From Parenemella sanctibonifatiensis (GTDB lineage Bacteria > Actinomycetota > Actinomycetes > Propionibacteriales > Propionibacteriaceae), in assembly GCF_002250565.1 (NCBI RefSeq), contig NZ_NMVJ01000011.1:124001-188000 (forward strand): a stretch of 64,000 nucleotides of DNA, in the 5' to 3' direction. A program made the position numbers and the translations under genes. The notes below the pieces were generated by a model. It was not told where the DNA came from and made no database searches. It worked only from the letters and a program-made list of their open reading frames with translations. Of the stretch, positions 40,458 to 49,110 are shown in pieces (the first letter of the stretch is position 1; each line of letters starts with the position of its first letter).

Positions 40458-41717
40458 ATGGCGTACGGGGGCACACCACTGAGGGTGCTGTTCGCGCCCG
40501 AGACCTTCAATCTGGGCGAGACCAGCCGAGGGATCGAGGTGGCACGACAGCTGCGGCGCTGGGGCCACGAGGTCCGGTTCATGGGGTATTCTCGCCGGTT
40601 CGTTGACCACGTACGCGAGGCCGGATTTCCGATCGACCTGCTGGCTCCCGAGCTGACCGAGGAGCAGGCCGATCAGTTGATCGCTGCCGATCAGGGGCGG
40701 AGCCTGCGGCACCCCTTCACCACCAAGATGATGCGGGAGCGGGTCGCGAGCGAACTCGATCTCTATCGGAGTTGGGATCCCGACTGCGTGGTCATCGGCA
40801 CGACGCTGTCGACCTTCATCTCCACCCGGGCGGCCGGCGTCCCGCTGATCTACGTGCGTCCATACGCCATGAGCCGCAGCCACCTGGCCGTCATGGATTC
40901 CTTCCCCGTCAGCCAGGGCGAGACCTGGCTGGGCGGCCAGGTCAACAAACTGGCCGGTCGGTTGGTGCGAGCCGTGCTTCCGACGATCAGGTGGAAGCCG
41001 GCGTCGATCGTGCGGGCGGCGGCCGAGCACCGGGTGCGACTGCCATCGAGCACGCTCGAGGCGCTCGATGGCGACCTCAACCTGATCGCATCACTGTTCG
41101 CCCATCTCAACCAGCAAGAGACCAGCGCCAGTGAGATCGCCGTCGGGCCGATCTATGCGCAGGTGGGCGACGACCTGCCCGATGAAGTCGCGGCGCTGGC
41201 CGCGACCGGACGGCCGCTCGTGTACGTCGGTCTGGGGTCCTCGGGCAACCGCCGGCTCGGGCTGGAGATCCTGCACCAGGTTGCCGAGCTCGACGTCGAG
41301 ATCGTGTCCACCTTGGGCCGCTTCCTCCGTGCGGGCGACCGGGAGCAGCTGCCCACGAATGTGCACGTCCATGACTTCCTGCCCGCCCACAAACTCGCCG
41401 GGTTGATCGCTGCGTCGGTGATCCACGGCGGCGAGGGCACCGTACAGACGGCTTGTGCCTCCGGGGCGCCCTTCGCCGGCATCGGTTTGCAGGCGGAGCA
41501 ACGATTCAACATTGACGAGTGTGTACGCCACGGCAACGCAGCACGTTTCACCCCGGGCGACATCAGGCGGCGCCGGCTACCGGGGATCGTCACCAGGTTG
41601 TTGGCGGATCCGAGCATGCGTCGCAGTGCGGTGGCCCTGCAGGAACGAGCGCGGCCGGTCGGAGCCGAGAACGCGGCGCGGGAGATGGTTCGGTATGCGG
41701 TGAGCCGGCGGTCCTGA
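40458..41717 (+). CDS. GT1-family (UGT/MurG-like) glycosyltransferase
   Basis: A GT-B fold transferase of 419 residues: N-terminal LFAPETFNLGETSRGIEVARQL (acceptor half), C-terminal VGLGSSGNRRLGLEIL near residue 256 and SVIHGGEGTVQTACASGAPF near 320-340, the nucleotide-sugar binding stretch (HGGxGT...G.P). It transfers a sugar from an NDP-sugar to a small molecule or lipid. The donor is unknown. The ATG is one base after the tRNA-Lys discriminator, and no ribosome site is possible outside the tRNA. Confidence 0.85.
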   Translation: MAYGGTPLRVLFAPETFNLGETSRGIEVARQLRRWGHEVRFMGYSRRFVDHVREAGFPIDLLAPELTEEQADQLIAADQGRSLRHPFTTKMMRERVASELDLYRSWDPDCVVIGTTLSTFISTRAAGVPLIYVRPYAMSRSHLAVMDSFPVSQGETWLGGQVNKLAGRLVRAVLPTIRWKPASIVRAAAEHRVRLPSSTLEALDGDLNLIASLFAHLNQQETSASEIAVGPIYAQVGDDLPDEVAALAATGRPLVYVGLGSSGNRRLGLEILHQVAELDVEIVSTLGRFLRAGDREQLPTNVHVHDFLPAHKLAGLIAASVIHGGEGTVQTACASGAPFAGIGLQAEQRFNIDECVRHGNAARFTPGDIRRRRLPGIVTRLLADPSMRRSAVALQERARPVGAENAAREMVRYAVSRRS

Positions 41718-41806
41718 GCGTCCGGGCGTTCCTTGGACCAAGCGCACATGCGGGGATGCTGTGCCCGGGCGTCGGACCGGCAGTGAATTGTGTCGGACCC
41801 AGCACG

Positions 41807-41812
41807 CATACT
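41807..41812 (+). promoter_or_regulatory. -10-like hexamer of the SNF2 helicase gene
   Basis: CATACT, 6 nt before ATG 41819; TTGTGT lies upstream as a possible -35. Confidence 0.5.
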
Positions 41813-41818
41813 CTTTCC

Positions 41819-44800
41819 ATGGCCCCGCACCGCCCCCAGCCTTACGACCCCGACCCATACGGCCGCAGCTACGACCCGCAGGCAGCGCTGCGCCGCATGT
41901 ACGCCGAGACAGGCGAGCGTACGTTCGAGAAGTGGCCGCAGGCAGCGGAGATTGCCGCCACCATGTCCGAGCCGGTGGTCAGTGGTGACCCATGGTCCGG
42001 GGTGTTGCGATTCCCCCGCGAGGGCGTCGAGCTCGACGTGCCGGCGCTCTACGGGAGGGCACCGACGCGCTGCAGCTGCGGCGTCAAGGGTTGCGACCAC
42101 CGACTGGTGGCCCAGTGGTGGCTGGCCCAGGGGCCACTCAGCAAGGACTGGATGCCGACGGCCCGGCAGATTCTGGAGTCGCGGCGGGCGACGCCGACGA
42201 CCGTGCCGCTGGCATTGGTGCTGCAGATCGAGCCGCGCACCGGGTTCGTCGCGCTACGACCCGGATTGCGGACCCAGAAGGGCACCTGGAACAAGCAGCT
42301 CGGCTGGCACCACGTCGCCGAGGGCTATCGGAACAAGCAGTTCGAGCCCGAGCAGGTGTCGGCGGTCGGAGCGCTGCTCGGACGCTGGATGAATGCTACC
42401 GAGGTGCCACTGGAGGTGGTCGGGCAACGCTGGTGGGAGTCGCTGCCGCGGATCCGGGAGGCCGGCGTCGTCATCGCGGCCGAGGACGTGTGGGGTGACC
42501 ACGTCGACCTCGACATCCGCGCGGAGGCGCCCGTGGAGATCCATGCCCGGCTGCGGCGGGAGGAGAAACTGCTGCTCGACACCGCCACCACGGTCCCGTG
42601 GTCCGCGGATCGGCTGATGTTGGTGGGGACCCCGCCCACGTCCTGTGTGGCGTACGAGGGAGAGCTGCTCATCGTCGCGCCTGTGGTCGGTGACGACCTC
42701 GCCCTCCAACTGGTCGATGAGCCGCTCGAGATTCCCGCCGACGATGAGGCCGTCTTCAGCGAGCAGTGGATTCCGAGCCTGCGCACGCTTGGATCACTCC
42801 TGGTCGAGGCCGACCCGACTGACGAACCGCTCCGGCTCGGCGCCATCCTGACCGGCCGGGGCGCCGACGGGGCCGTTCTCGCCTGGCAGTGGGCGCAGGG
42901 GGAAAGCCGTCGACCCTTGCACGGCCCCATCCGCAACGGCCGCGATGTGATGGTCGAGCATGCCTTCCTCGAGCGGATCCAGGCCGAACATCCCGACCTG
43001 GCCGGATGGCTCAAGCCCGGCGAGCACGACCTCGACCCGGTCGAGGCCTGCCGTTTCGGGTTGGACATCGAACCGATCCTGAACGCCCACCCCGATCTCT
43101 TCCTCGACAGCCGCGGCGACGTGCTCGACTATCAGCCTGCCGAGCCGGAGATCGTCTGGGAGGCGAACGATCGCAAGGATCGCGACTGGTTCGACCTGGC
43201 CCTGGAGGTCGAGGTCGACGGGGTCCCCGTCGAGATGGGGCTGCTGATTGCAGCCCTGGCGACCGGTGAGGAACTGCTGGTGCTCGACGACGGGCAATAC
43301 ATCGACCTGCAGACCGCGACGATGCAACGACTGCGGGACCTGCTGGGTGAGGCCGCAAGTCTCGAGGGCAGCGGAGAAGCGCGGGTCAGCCGCTATCGGA
43401 TCGACTGGTGGGAGCGACTGCAGGAGTTGGCCGAGCCGCGGCGTACCGGGGACCAATGGCGACAACAGGTCGGCTCGCTGGTGGTGCCCGACCACCGCGA
43501 GCTCGCCCTGCCCGACGGGGTGAAGGCTGACCTGCGACCGTACCAGCTGGACGGCTTCCGCTGGCTGTCGCAGCGTTGGGACGCGGCGATGGGCGGGATC
43601 CTGGCCGATGACATGGGTCTGGGCAAGACCCTGCAGGTGCTCGCGGCGATCCAACGCCAGCGCGACCGCGCCGAGGCAGCCGGTGGTGGCGCTCATGGCG
43701 GTGGCCCGACCCTGATCCTGGCGCCGGCCTCGGTGCTGCAGAACTGGCGCGACCAGGCCGCCCAGTGGACCCCGCAACTGCGGGTGCGGATCATCGACAG
43801 TCGGCTGCGCGACCCCCTCCAGGTCGATGACGTCGACGTCGTCGTGACCTCCCACACCCTCGCTCGGCTCGATGAGGAGCGCTATGCCGCGATTCATTGG
43901 CACGGCGTGGTCATCGACGAGGCGCAGGCCGCGCGCAACCCGAGGACCCGGCTGCACCGGGCGCTGCGTGGGTTGGATCGTGACTTCACCTTGGCCGTCA
44001 CCGGTACGCCGGTGGAGAACGGCGTCGGGGATGTCTGGGCACTGATGGAACTGGTCGCCCCGGGCGCCCTCCCGCCGTCGAAGGAGTTCGGTGAAGAGTT
44101 CCGCAGCCCGATCGAGAAGCAGGGCCCGCAGGCCACCGAAGCGATGACCCGGCTGCGCCGCCGGTTGCGGCCCTTTCTGCTGCGTCGCACCAAGGAGGAG
44201 GTCGCAACCGACCTGCCCGAGCGCACCGAACAGGTCGTGACGATCGAGTTGCCGCCAGCGGAGGCGCAGGCGTACCGCAAGCGCCTCGACCACGAACGCC
44301 AGGTCGTCATGGGGCTCATCGGTGAGGAAGGGCAGCACCAGATCGAGATCCTCGCCAGCCTGTCGCGGCTCCGCAAGGAGGCCGCCTCGATGGGCGAGCC
44401 GGAGCGGCCGAGCGAGAAGAGCACGTTCGTGCAGGAACGCGTGGCTGAGCTGCGCGCCGAAGGTCATCGGGTGCTGATTTTCAGCCAGTACACCTCCCAC
44501 CTGCGCATCCTGCAGGCCCAGCTCGAGGCCGTCGGGATCAGCAGCGAGTATCTCGACGGCGGCACCCGCAAGCGCGGCGCCGTCATCGAACGTTTTCGTA
44601 GTGGCACCGCCGACGTCTTCCTCATCAGCCTCAAGGCCGGCGGCGTCGGCATCACCTTGACCGAGGCGGACTACGTCTTCCTGCTCGACCCCTGGTGGAA
44701 TCCGGCCGCCGAGAGCCAAGCGATCGACCGGTCCCACCGGATCGGCCAGACCCGGCCGGTGCACGTCTATCGGCTGGTCGCCGCGCAGACCGTGGAGGAG

Positions 44801-44917
44801 AAGGTCGTCGCCCTCCAGGAGCAGAAGCGTGGCGTCGCCAGCGGGGTGCTGACCGACGACGGCACCGCTGACCTGCTTGACCCGGACGTGGTACGCCAGC
44901 TGTTGCTGGAGGACTGA
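41819..44917 (+). CDS. SWIM zinc-finger SNF2/RapA-type helicase-like ATPase
   Basis: 1032 residues. A SWIM zinc finger, CSCGVKGCDH, lies near 85-94. A bacterial SNF2-associated middle region runs to about 570 (ending LRPYQLDGFRWLSQRW), then the SNF2 ATPase: ADDMGLGKTLQV near 597 (Walker A), VVIDEAQ near 697 (Walker B, DEAQ) and a C-terminal helicase lobe with LIFSQYTSHLRIL near 881 and HRIGQTRPVHVYRL near 975. Such proteins remodel protein-DNA or polymerase-DNA complexes. An upstream in-frame extension to 41519 overlaps the glycosyltransferase and is rejected. No nuclease or methylase partner lies nearby. Confidence 0.93.
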   Translation: MAPHRPQPYDPDPYGRSYDPQAALRRMYAETGERTFEKWPQAAEIAATMSEPVVSGDPWSGVLRFPREGVELDVPALYGRAPTRCSCGVKGCDHRLVAQWWLAQGPLSKDWMPTARQILESRRATPTTVPLALVLQIEPRTGFVALRPGLRTQKGTWNKQLGWHHVAEGYRNKQFEPEQVSAVGALLGRWMNATEVPLEVVGQRWWESLPRIREAGVVIAAEDVWGDHVDLDIRAEAPVEIHARLRREEKLLLDTATTVPWSADRLMLVGTPPTSCVAYEGELLIVAPVVGDDLALQLVDEPLEIPADDEAVFSEQWIPSLRTLGSLLVEADPTDEPLRLGAILTGRGADGAVLAWQWAQGESRRPLHGPIRNGRDVMVEHAFLERIQAEHPDLAGWLKPGEHDLDPVEACRFGLDIEPILNAHPDLFLDSRGDVLDYQPAEPEIVWEANDRKDRDWFDLALEVEVDGVPVEMGLLIAALATGEELLVLDDGQYIDLQTATMQRLRDLLGEAASLEGSGEARVSRYRIDWWERLQELAEPRRTGDQWRQQVGSLVVPDHRELALPDGVKADLRPYQLDGFRWLSQRWDAAMGGILADDMGLGKTLQVLAAIQRQRDRAEAAGGGAHGGGPTLILAPASVLQNWRDQAAQWTPQLRVRIIDSRLRDPLQVDDVDVVVTSHTLARLDEERYAAIHWHGVVIDEAQAARNPRTRLHRALRGLDRDFTLAVTGTPVENGVGDVWALMELVAPGALPPSKEFGEEFRSPIEKQGPQATEAMTRLRRRLRPFLLRRTKEEVATDLPERTEQVVTIELPPAEAQAYRKRLDHERQVVMGLIGEEGQHQIEILASLSRLRKEAASMGEPERPSEKSTFVQERVAELRAEGHRVLIFSQYTSHLRILQAQLEAVGISSEYLDGGTRKRGAVIERFRSGTADVFLISLKAGGVGITLTEADYVFLLDPWWNPAAESQAIDRSHRIGQTRPVHVYRLVAAQTVEEKVVALQEQKRGVASGVLTDDGTADLLDPDVVRQLLLED

Positions 44918-44924
44918 GGTGGCC

Positions 44925-46106
44925 TCAGGCAGCCGATCTCAGCATCCGCAGCGCGGCGCTGGCAGCCTTGCGGCCGGCCCGGGTGGCGCCGATGGTCGAT
45001 GCCGAGGCGCCGTAGCCGACCAGGAACAGACCCGGCTGATCGACTGCGGTGACGCCGTCCTGGCCGACGGTGATGCCGCCGGCGCGAGTGCGGATGCCGA
45101 GCGGAGAGAGGTGATTGAGGACCGGCCGAAAGCCCGTCGCCCACAGCACCGCGTCGATCTCCACCTGCCAGCCGTCCTCGACGGCAATGCCGGGCAGTTG
45201 GCGTACGGACTTCACCCACTCGGCGCGCTGCTCCTCGACCGGGTCGCCCTGGGCCGGCAACGCGTCGGCGCCCGGGCCGGACACCGCGAGCACCGCGCCG
45301 GTCTCGGTCAGGCGTACCAGCGGGCCGCGCGACACCAGTACCCCGGACCGGATGCTGGCGATGTACTGGTCGGTCAGTGGCAGACCGGTGTTGGCGACGA
45401 CGCTGCGGGTCGGCAGCCCCTGCGTCGTGTACGCCTGCACCCGCCGTTCCACGTCGATGCCCCACTCCTGGTCGAAGCGCTGCGCGGTCCAGTCCGGCGG
45501 CCGCCGGGTCGACCACACCGTGGTGACGCCGGCGTCAGCGAGCTGCAACAGAAACTGCGCGGCCGAGGTGCCGCCACCAACGACCAGCACACGCTGGCCG
45601 GTGAATTCCTCGGCGGCGACGTAGTCACGGGTGTGCAACTGGCGGCCGGCGAAGCTGCGCTGGCCGGCCACCGTCGGCCAGAACGGCCGGTCCCAGGTGC
45701 CGGTGGCATTGATGACCGCATCGCTGCGCCAACGCCGGCCGTCGCGGGTGACAATCTCAAAACCGGGGTCGGTCTCGACCACCGAGGCCACCGGCGCCGG
45801 CCGGACCACCGGCAGTCCGAAGTGCTCCTCGTACGCCCCGTAGTAGCGCTTGACGATCTCGCGGGCCGGTTCCCTCGAGTCAGGGCGATCCAGCGGATAG
45901 CCGGGCAGGTTGTGGATGCCGTGGGCGACGCCGAAGGTCAGCGAATCCCACCGGTGCCGCCACGCGCCACCGGGCCCGTCGTTGGCATCCAACACCACGA
46001 AGTCGACGCCGGGCGCCAGGCCGCGGGCGCCCAGGAAGTACGCCGCGCTCAGGCCGGCCTGCCCGGCGCCAATCACCACAACCTTGACCCGGTCCCGCTC
46101 AGTCAT
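44925..46106 (-). CDS. FAD-dependent flavin-containing monooxygenase-like protein
   Basis: 393 residues with two GxGxxG folds: VVVIGAGQAGLSAAYFL near 9-25 (FAD) and VLVVGGGTSAAQFLLQL near 168-184 (NADPH). WRHRWDSLTFG near 54 and the ATGxW motif NATGTWDRP near 145 are typical of flavoprotein monooxygenases and the CzcO-like group. It oxidises a heteroatom or ketone, substrate unknown. A good ribosome site, GAAGGAGG, precedes ATG 46106. It is convergent with the helicase gene (7 bp apart). Confidence 0.88.
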   Translation of the reverse strand: MTERDRVKVVVIGAGQAGLSAAYFLGARGLAPGVDFVVLDANDGPGGAWRHRWDSLTFGVAHGIHNLPGYPLDRPDSREPAREIVKRYYGAYEEHFGLPVVRPAPVASVVETDPGFEIVTRDGRRWRSDAVINATGTWDRPFWPTVAGQRSFAGRQLHTRDYVAAEEFTGQRVLVVGGGTSAAQFLLQLADAGVTTVWSTRRPPDWTAQRFDQEWGIDVERRVQAYTTQGLPTRSVVANTGLPLTDQYIASIRSGVLVSRGPLVRLTETGAVLAVSGPGADALPAQGDPVEEQRAEWVKSVRQLPGIAVEDGWQVEIDAVLWATGFRPVLNHLSPLGIRTRAGGITVGQDGVTAVDQPGLFLVGYGASASTIGATRAGRKAASAALRMLRSAA

Positions 46107-46186
46107 GACTCCTCCTTCGCTCATTGATCGCGGCGTTGCGCCGAAGCCTTCAATTCCCTGGAGAGTTCGCTGACACCGACGTGATC

Positions 46187-46214
46187 TAGGTTGGGCACCA
46201 GCACCAGCCAACCT
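46187..46214 (+). promoter_or_regulatory. Promoter and overlapping dyad of the lysozyme-domain gene
   Basis: The -10-like TAGGTT (46187-46192) has TTCGCT 16 bp upstream. AGGTTGG (46188-46194) and CCAACCT (46208-46214) form a 7-bp dyad over the start of transcription, a likely operator. Confidence 0.4.
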
Positions 46215-46246
46215 GCACTCACCCCCAAGAGCAAGGAACCTGGACC

Positions 46247-47191
46247 ATGAGCACCACTGTTGCTCGTCGCGTCGTCGCGACGATTCTGTCCGCATTCGTC
46301 CTGATCGGATCTTTCACGATGGCTGCCCGCCCCGCCGCGGCTGCCAACAACACCGAGGTCGCATTCGACTTCTTCGTCAAGAAGGGCCTGTCCGAGGCCC
46401 AGTCTGCTGGCCTGGTCGGCAACTTCATCCACGAGTCGGGCGCTGACCCGATCAACCCTGCTGCCAAGCAGCACGGCGGCGGCCCCGGCCGCGGCATCGC
46501 GCAGTGGGAGGGCAGCCGGCGTACCGACCTGGAGAACTACGCCGCCTCCCGCGGAATTGCCTGGAGCAATCTCCAGCTGCAGCTGGACTTCGTGTGGAAG
46601 GAACTGACCTCGACCGAAGGCCGGGCGCTCAGCAAGATCAAGGCCACCTCCACCGCTCGTGATGCCGCCGTGGCCGTGCGTGTCTACTACGAGCGTCCCT
46701 CGGTCCACGCCGACGCACAGCGGATCGCCGCTGCCCAGTCGGTGCTGAGCCGCTTCGGTGGTGGCGGTGGCGGGGAGAACCCGCCCGCCGAGACCTCCTT
46801 CCCGACCCTCAAGGAAGGCGCCAAGTCCAATGCGGTCCGCACCCTGCAGTGGACGCTGCGCGCCAATGGCCACAGCGTCACCGTTGATGGTTCCTTCGGC
46901 CCCAAGACCACCGCTGCTGTGAAGGCCTTCCAGAAGAAGAAGGGCCTGGTCGCTGACGGCGTCGTGGGCCCGAAGACCTGGGATGCCCTGTTGCCCAACC
47001 TCAAGGACGGCTCCAAGAGCGATGCGGTCCGTGGTTTGCAGGAGGAGCTCGGTCAGCACGGCCACAAGGTCGAGGTTGACGGCTCCTACGGCCCCAAGAC
47101 CATCGCCGCTGTCAAGGCCTTCCAGAAGGCCAGCGGCCTGACCGTTGACGGCAAGGTCGGCCCCCAGACCTGGGGCGCCCTGATCGACTGA
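46247..47191 (+). CDS. Secreted phage-tail-lysozyme domain protein with two peptidoglycan-binding domains
   Basis: 314 residues: signal peptide 1-34 (VVATILSAFVLIGSF...AAAA), then a Phage_lysozyme2-type domain (35-165) with FVKKGLSEAQSAGLVGNF, the catalytic-type Glu in HESGADPINPAA and RGIAQWEGSRR. A Gly-rich hinge follows, then two peptidoglycan-binding type 1 domains (184-245, 248-314), each with the DGxxGPKTxxAVKAFQ motif. It probably cuts glycan strands during growth or division. AAGGAA precedes the ATG. This is a chromosomal cell-wall enzyme, not prophage: no phage genes are near. Confidence 0.88.
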   Translation: MSTTVARRVVATILSAFVLIGSFTMAARPAAAANNTEVAFDFFVKKGLSEAQSAGLVGNFIHESGADPINPAAKQHGGGPGRGIAQWEGSRRTDLENYAASRGIAWSNLQLQLDFVWKELTSTEGRALSKIKATSTARDAAVAVRVYYERPSVHADAQRIAAAQSVLSRFGGGGGGENPPAETSFPTLKEGAKSNAVRTLQWTLRANGHSVTVDGSFGPKTTAAVKAFQKKKGLVADGVVGPKTWDALLPNLKDGSKSDAVRGLQEELGQHGHKVEVDGSYGPKTIAAVKAFQKASGLTVDGKVGPQTWGALID

Positions 47192-47230
47192 GGCGCCTGC
47201 CTCACCATCCCGTTTTCATCTGGTGCTTCG

Positions 47231-47261
47231 CGACGGGCCGGTCCTCGTGACCGGTCCGTCG
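47231..47261 (+). terminator. Terminator hairpin after the lysozyme gene
   Basis: CGACGGGCCGGTC / GACCGGTCCGTCG, 13-bp stem with one G-T pair and loop CTCGT, followed by GCACTTGTGTT. Confidence 0.7.
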
Positions 47262-47275
47262 CACTTGTGTTGCCG

Positions 47276-47338
47276 ATGTGCGCCCTCGTGCTTCCAATGT
47301 GCGCCCTCGTGCTTCCAATGTGCGCCCTCGTGCTTCCG
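47276..47338 (+). repeat. 21-bp tandem repeat, three units
   Basis: Unit ATGTGCGCCCTCGTGCTTCC plus A; units 1 and 2 are identical and unit 3 ends in G. Confidence 0.9.
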
Positions 47339-47378
47339 AACTGATGGCGCCGCTGCAGCTCATCGGCCCGGGCGCGGC

Positions 47379-47414
47379 ACCTGCACAACTACAGCATCAC
47401 GTGGTTGTACGCCT
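47379..47414 (+). repeat. Family A hairpin, solo copy 4
   Basis: Consensus left arm ACCTGCACAACTACAG; right arm GTGGTTGTACGC, partly wobble-paired. Confidence 0.7.
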
Positions 47415-47446
47415 GGGCCCGACCCGGTGTGGAATAGTCGGCTTCC

Positions 47447-47926
47447 ATGACCGGCTTCCTCACCCTCATCGACGGCCGATCGGGTGCCGGCAAGACCGTG
47501 TATGCCCAACGCATCGCCGAGGCCTTCGACACCCGAGTGATCCACATGGACGACCTCTATCCGGGCTGGCAGGGACTGGCGTACGCCACCGACACCCTGA
47601 CCCGGATTCTCGCCGAACGCGCCGCGGGCCAGACACCGACCTGGCAGCGCTGGGACTGGTACGCCGAGAATTGGGGTGAGGTCGACACCCTGGATCCTGA
47701 GCGGCCGCTGTTGGTGGAGGGCTGCGGTTCGATCACCCCGACCACGGCTGCGCTGGCCGACCGGGTGATCTGGTTGGAAGCGCCCGAGCAGGTACGCCGG
47801 GCGCGCGCCCTGGAACGTGACAGCACCGACTGGTGGTGGCAGCGCTGGGCCGAACAGGAGGAGATCCACATCGCCCAGCACCGCCCCCACGAGCTGGCCA
47901 CCGAGGTCATCCACACCTTCGACTGA
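47447..47926 (+). CDS. Small P-loop NTPase, uridine-kinase-like
   Basis: 159 residues with Walker A GRSGAGKT at 10-17, an acidic HMDDLYPGWQGL stretch near 38 (substrate/Mg site of uridine kinases and related phosphotransferases), LLVEGCGSI near 87 (Walker-B-like Glu) and a lid RARALERDS near 119. It likely phosphorylates a nucleoside or small metabolite. AATAGT lies 8 nt before the ATG. Family details are uncertain because the protein is shorter than true uridine kinases. Confidence 0.8.
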   Translation: MTGFLTLIDGRSGAGKTVYAQRIAEAFDTRVIHMDDLYPGWQGLAYATDTLTRILAERAAGQTPTWQRWDWYAENWGEVDTLDPERPLLVEGCGSITPTTAALADRVIWLEAPEQVRRARALERDSTDWWWQRWAEQEEIHIAQHRPHELATEVIHTFD

Positions 47927-47936
47927 GGGCGAGCAG

Positions 47937-49109
47937 TCACCTCGGCTGAGCCACCCAGTCCGCCAGGGCCGCGACCAACGCGTCCGAATCGGCAAGTCCC
48001 GCCAATGACACCCGGGCCTCGTACCAGCCGTGTTCGAAGCAGCTGGCATCGACCAGATAGCTCAGGTATCCGTCGCTGTAACCGACCACCCGCAGGTCCG
48101 GGTGCACCTCGCGGATCCGAGCGCCGACCGAACGCACCGGCTCAAACGGCAGGTGCAGCCAGCGCTGCTGGCCCACCTCGACCAGGCTGACCGGCACTCG
48201 CATCTGACCCGCGTCATTCAGGCGTACGCCGTCCTGGGCCACGACCTCAGCCGCCGGCAATCGCGGGGGCAGGGCCAGTTCGGTACGCCGGACCCGGACC
48301 GCCCCGATGACGGGCTGCCCGGCCAACGCTGCCAGCAGCGGCGGCCCGGCGAGTCGACCCAGCCGCTGGATCTCGGCGTACGTCTGCTCCTGCATCGTGA
48401 ACTGCGGCCCGGCGTCGCCGGTGCAGCCCTGCAGGAACATCACCGGCAGTCCGGGGTACGCCTCCCGCAGCGCGAGCCGGGCGCCGTACACCCAGTCGGC
48501 GCTCCACTCGAGCGCGGTGTGGTCCAGCACAGTCGGATGACAGGCGAAGTCGAACAGCAGCCCGATCAGCTGGTCTGCCACCCGGACCGCGAGGACGCCC
48601 GAGCTCAGCTCGGCGGGCAGTTCGGGATCGTGCCGCTCCAGGCCGACCCCCTCGATCCGGGTCGTCTCGAAGCTGAGGTCGGCAGCTGTCAACTGCAGCC
48701 CGGCAGCGGCCTGCGCGATGCGGTCGGCCAGGTCAGCGAGCAGGTCCGGCTCCACGCCATAGGGCAACAGCGGCATGATCTGCCCGACCCAGCCGGCCGG
48801 GGCGCTGTGCGAATGTGACGCCGCCACCACCACCTGCTCCGTCGGTACGCCCGTGGCCTCCGCCACCGCGGCGGCCACGGCTTCCCGGGTCGGCCAGGTG
48901 ATGCCGACCGCGTCCAGGCTGACCCAGACCAGATCACCGGCTGCCTCCTTGCTGTCGGCTGCGGGCTGCGACCGCAGCCACAACAGGTTGGCTTCCAGCG
49001 GGTCGTGGGTGCCGGTGGCCACCCCGGTGCGGGAGGCGTACCCGGTCATCGCGTGGCCGGGCCCGGGGGTGACGTCGACGGTGACGGCGGCGGCGTACAG
49101 CTGGCTCAT
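47937..49109 (-). CDS. Neutral/alkaline ceramidase N-terminal-domain-like hydrolase
   Basis: 390 residues with features of the neutral ceramidase N-terminal domain: AVTVDVTPGPGHAMTGYASR at the start, AASHSHSAPAGW near 97 (zinc-binding His pair), FDFACHPTVLDH near 187 and FLQGCTGDAGPQF near 224. The C-terminal immunoglobulin-like domain of true ceramidases is missing, and there is no signal peptide, so the substrate is probably another amide or sugar derivative. It starts one base after the SIS gene stop; the upstream in-frame ATG 49118 would overlap it. The pair looks like an operon for amino-sugar turnover (inference). Confidence 0.8.
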   Translation of the reverse strand: MSQLYAAAVTVDVTPGPGHAMTGYASRTGVATGTHDPLEANLLWLRSQPAADSKEAAGDLVWVSLDAVGITWPTREAVAAAVAEATGVPTEQVVVAASHSHSAPAGWVGQIMPLLPYGVEPDLLADLADRIAQAAAGLQLTAADLSFETTRIEGVGLERHDPELPAELSSGVLAVRVADQLIGLLFDFACHPTVLDHTALEWSADWVYGARLALREAYPGLPVMFLQGCTGDAGPQFTMQEQTYAEIQRLGRLAGPPLLAALAGQPVIGAVRVRRTELALPPRLPAAEVVAQDGVRLNDAGQMRVPVSLVEVGQQRWLHLPFEPVRSVGARIREVHPDLRVVGYSDGYLSYLVDASCFEHGWYEARVSLAGLADSDALVAALADWVAQPR

Positions 49110-49110
49110 G

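Noticed and set aside
40384-41717. tRNA-Lys as the attachment site of an integrated island
   Set aside because: No integrase follows and I find no second copy of the tRNA 3' end downstream in the window.
41519-41818. Extension of the SNF2 frame upstream
   Set aside because: It overlaps the glycosyltransferase gene in another frame and has no similarity; the ATG at 41819 has a promoter-like hexamer 6 nt upstream.
46247-47191. Phage lysozyme domain as evidence of a prophage
   Set aside because: The gene has a signal peptide and two cell-wall binding domains, and no structural, integrase or terminase genes are near.
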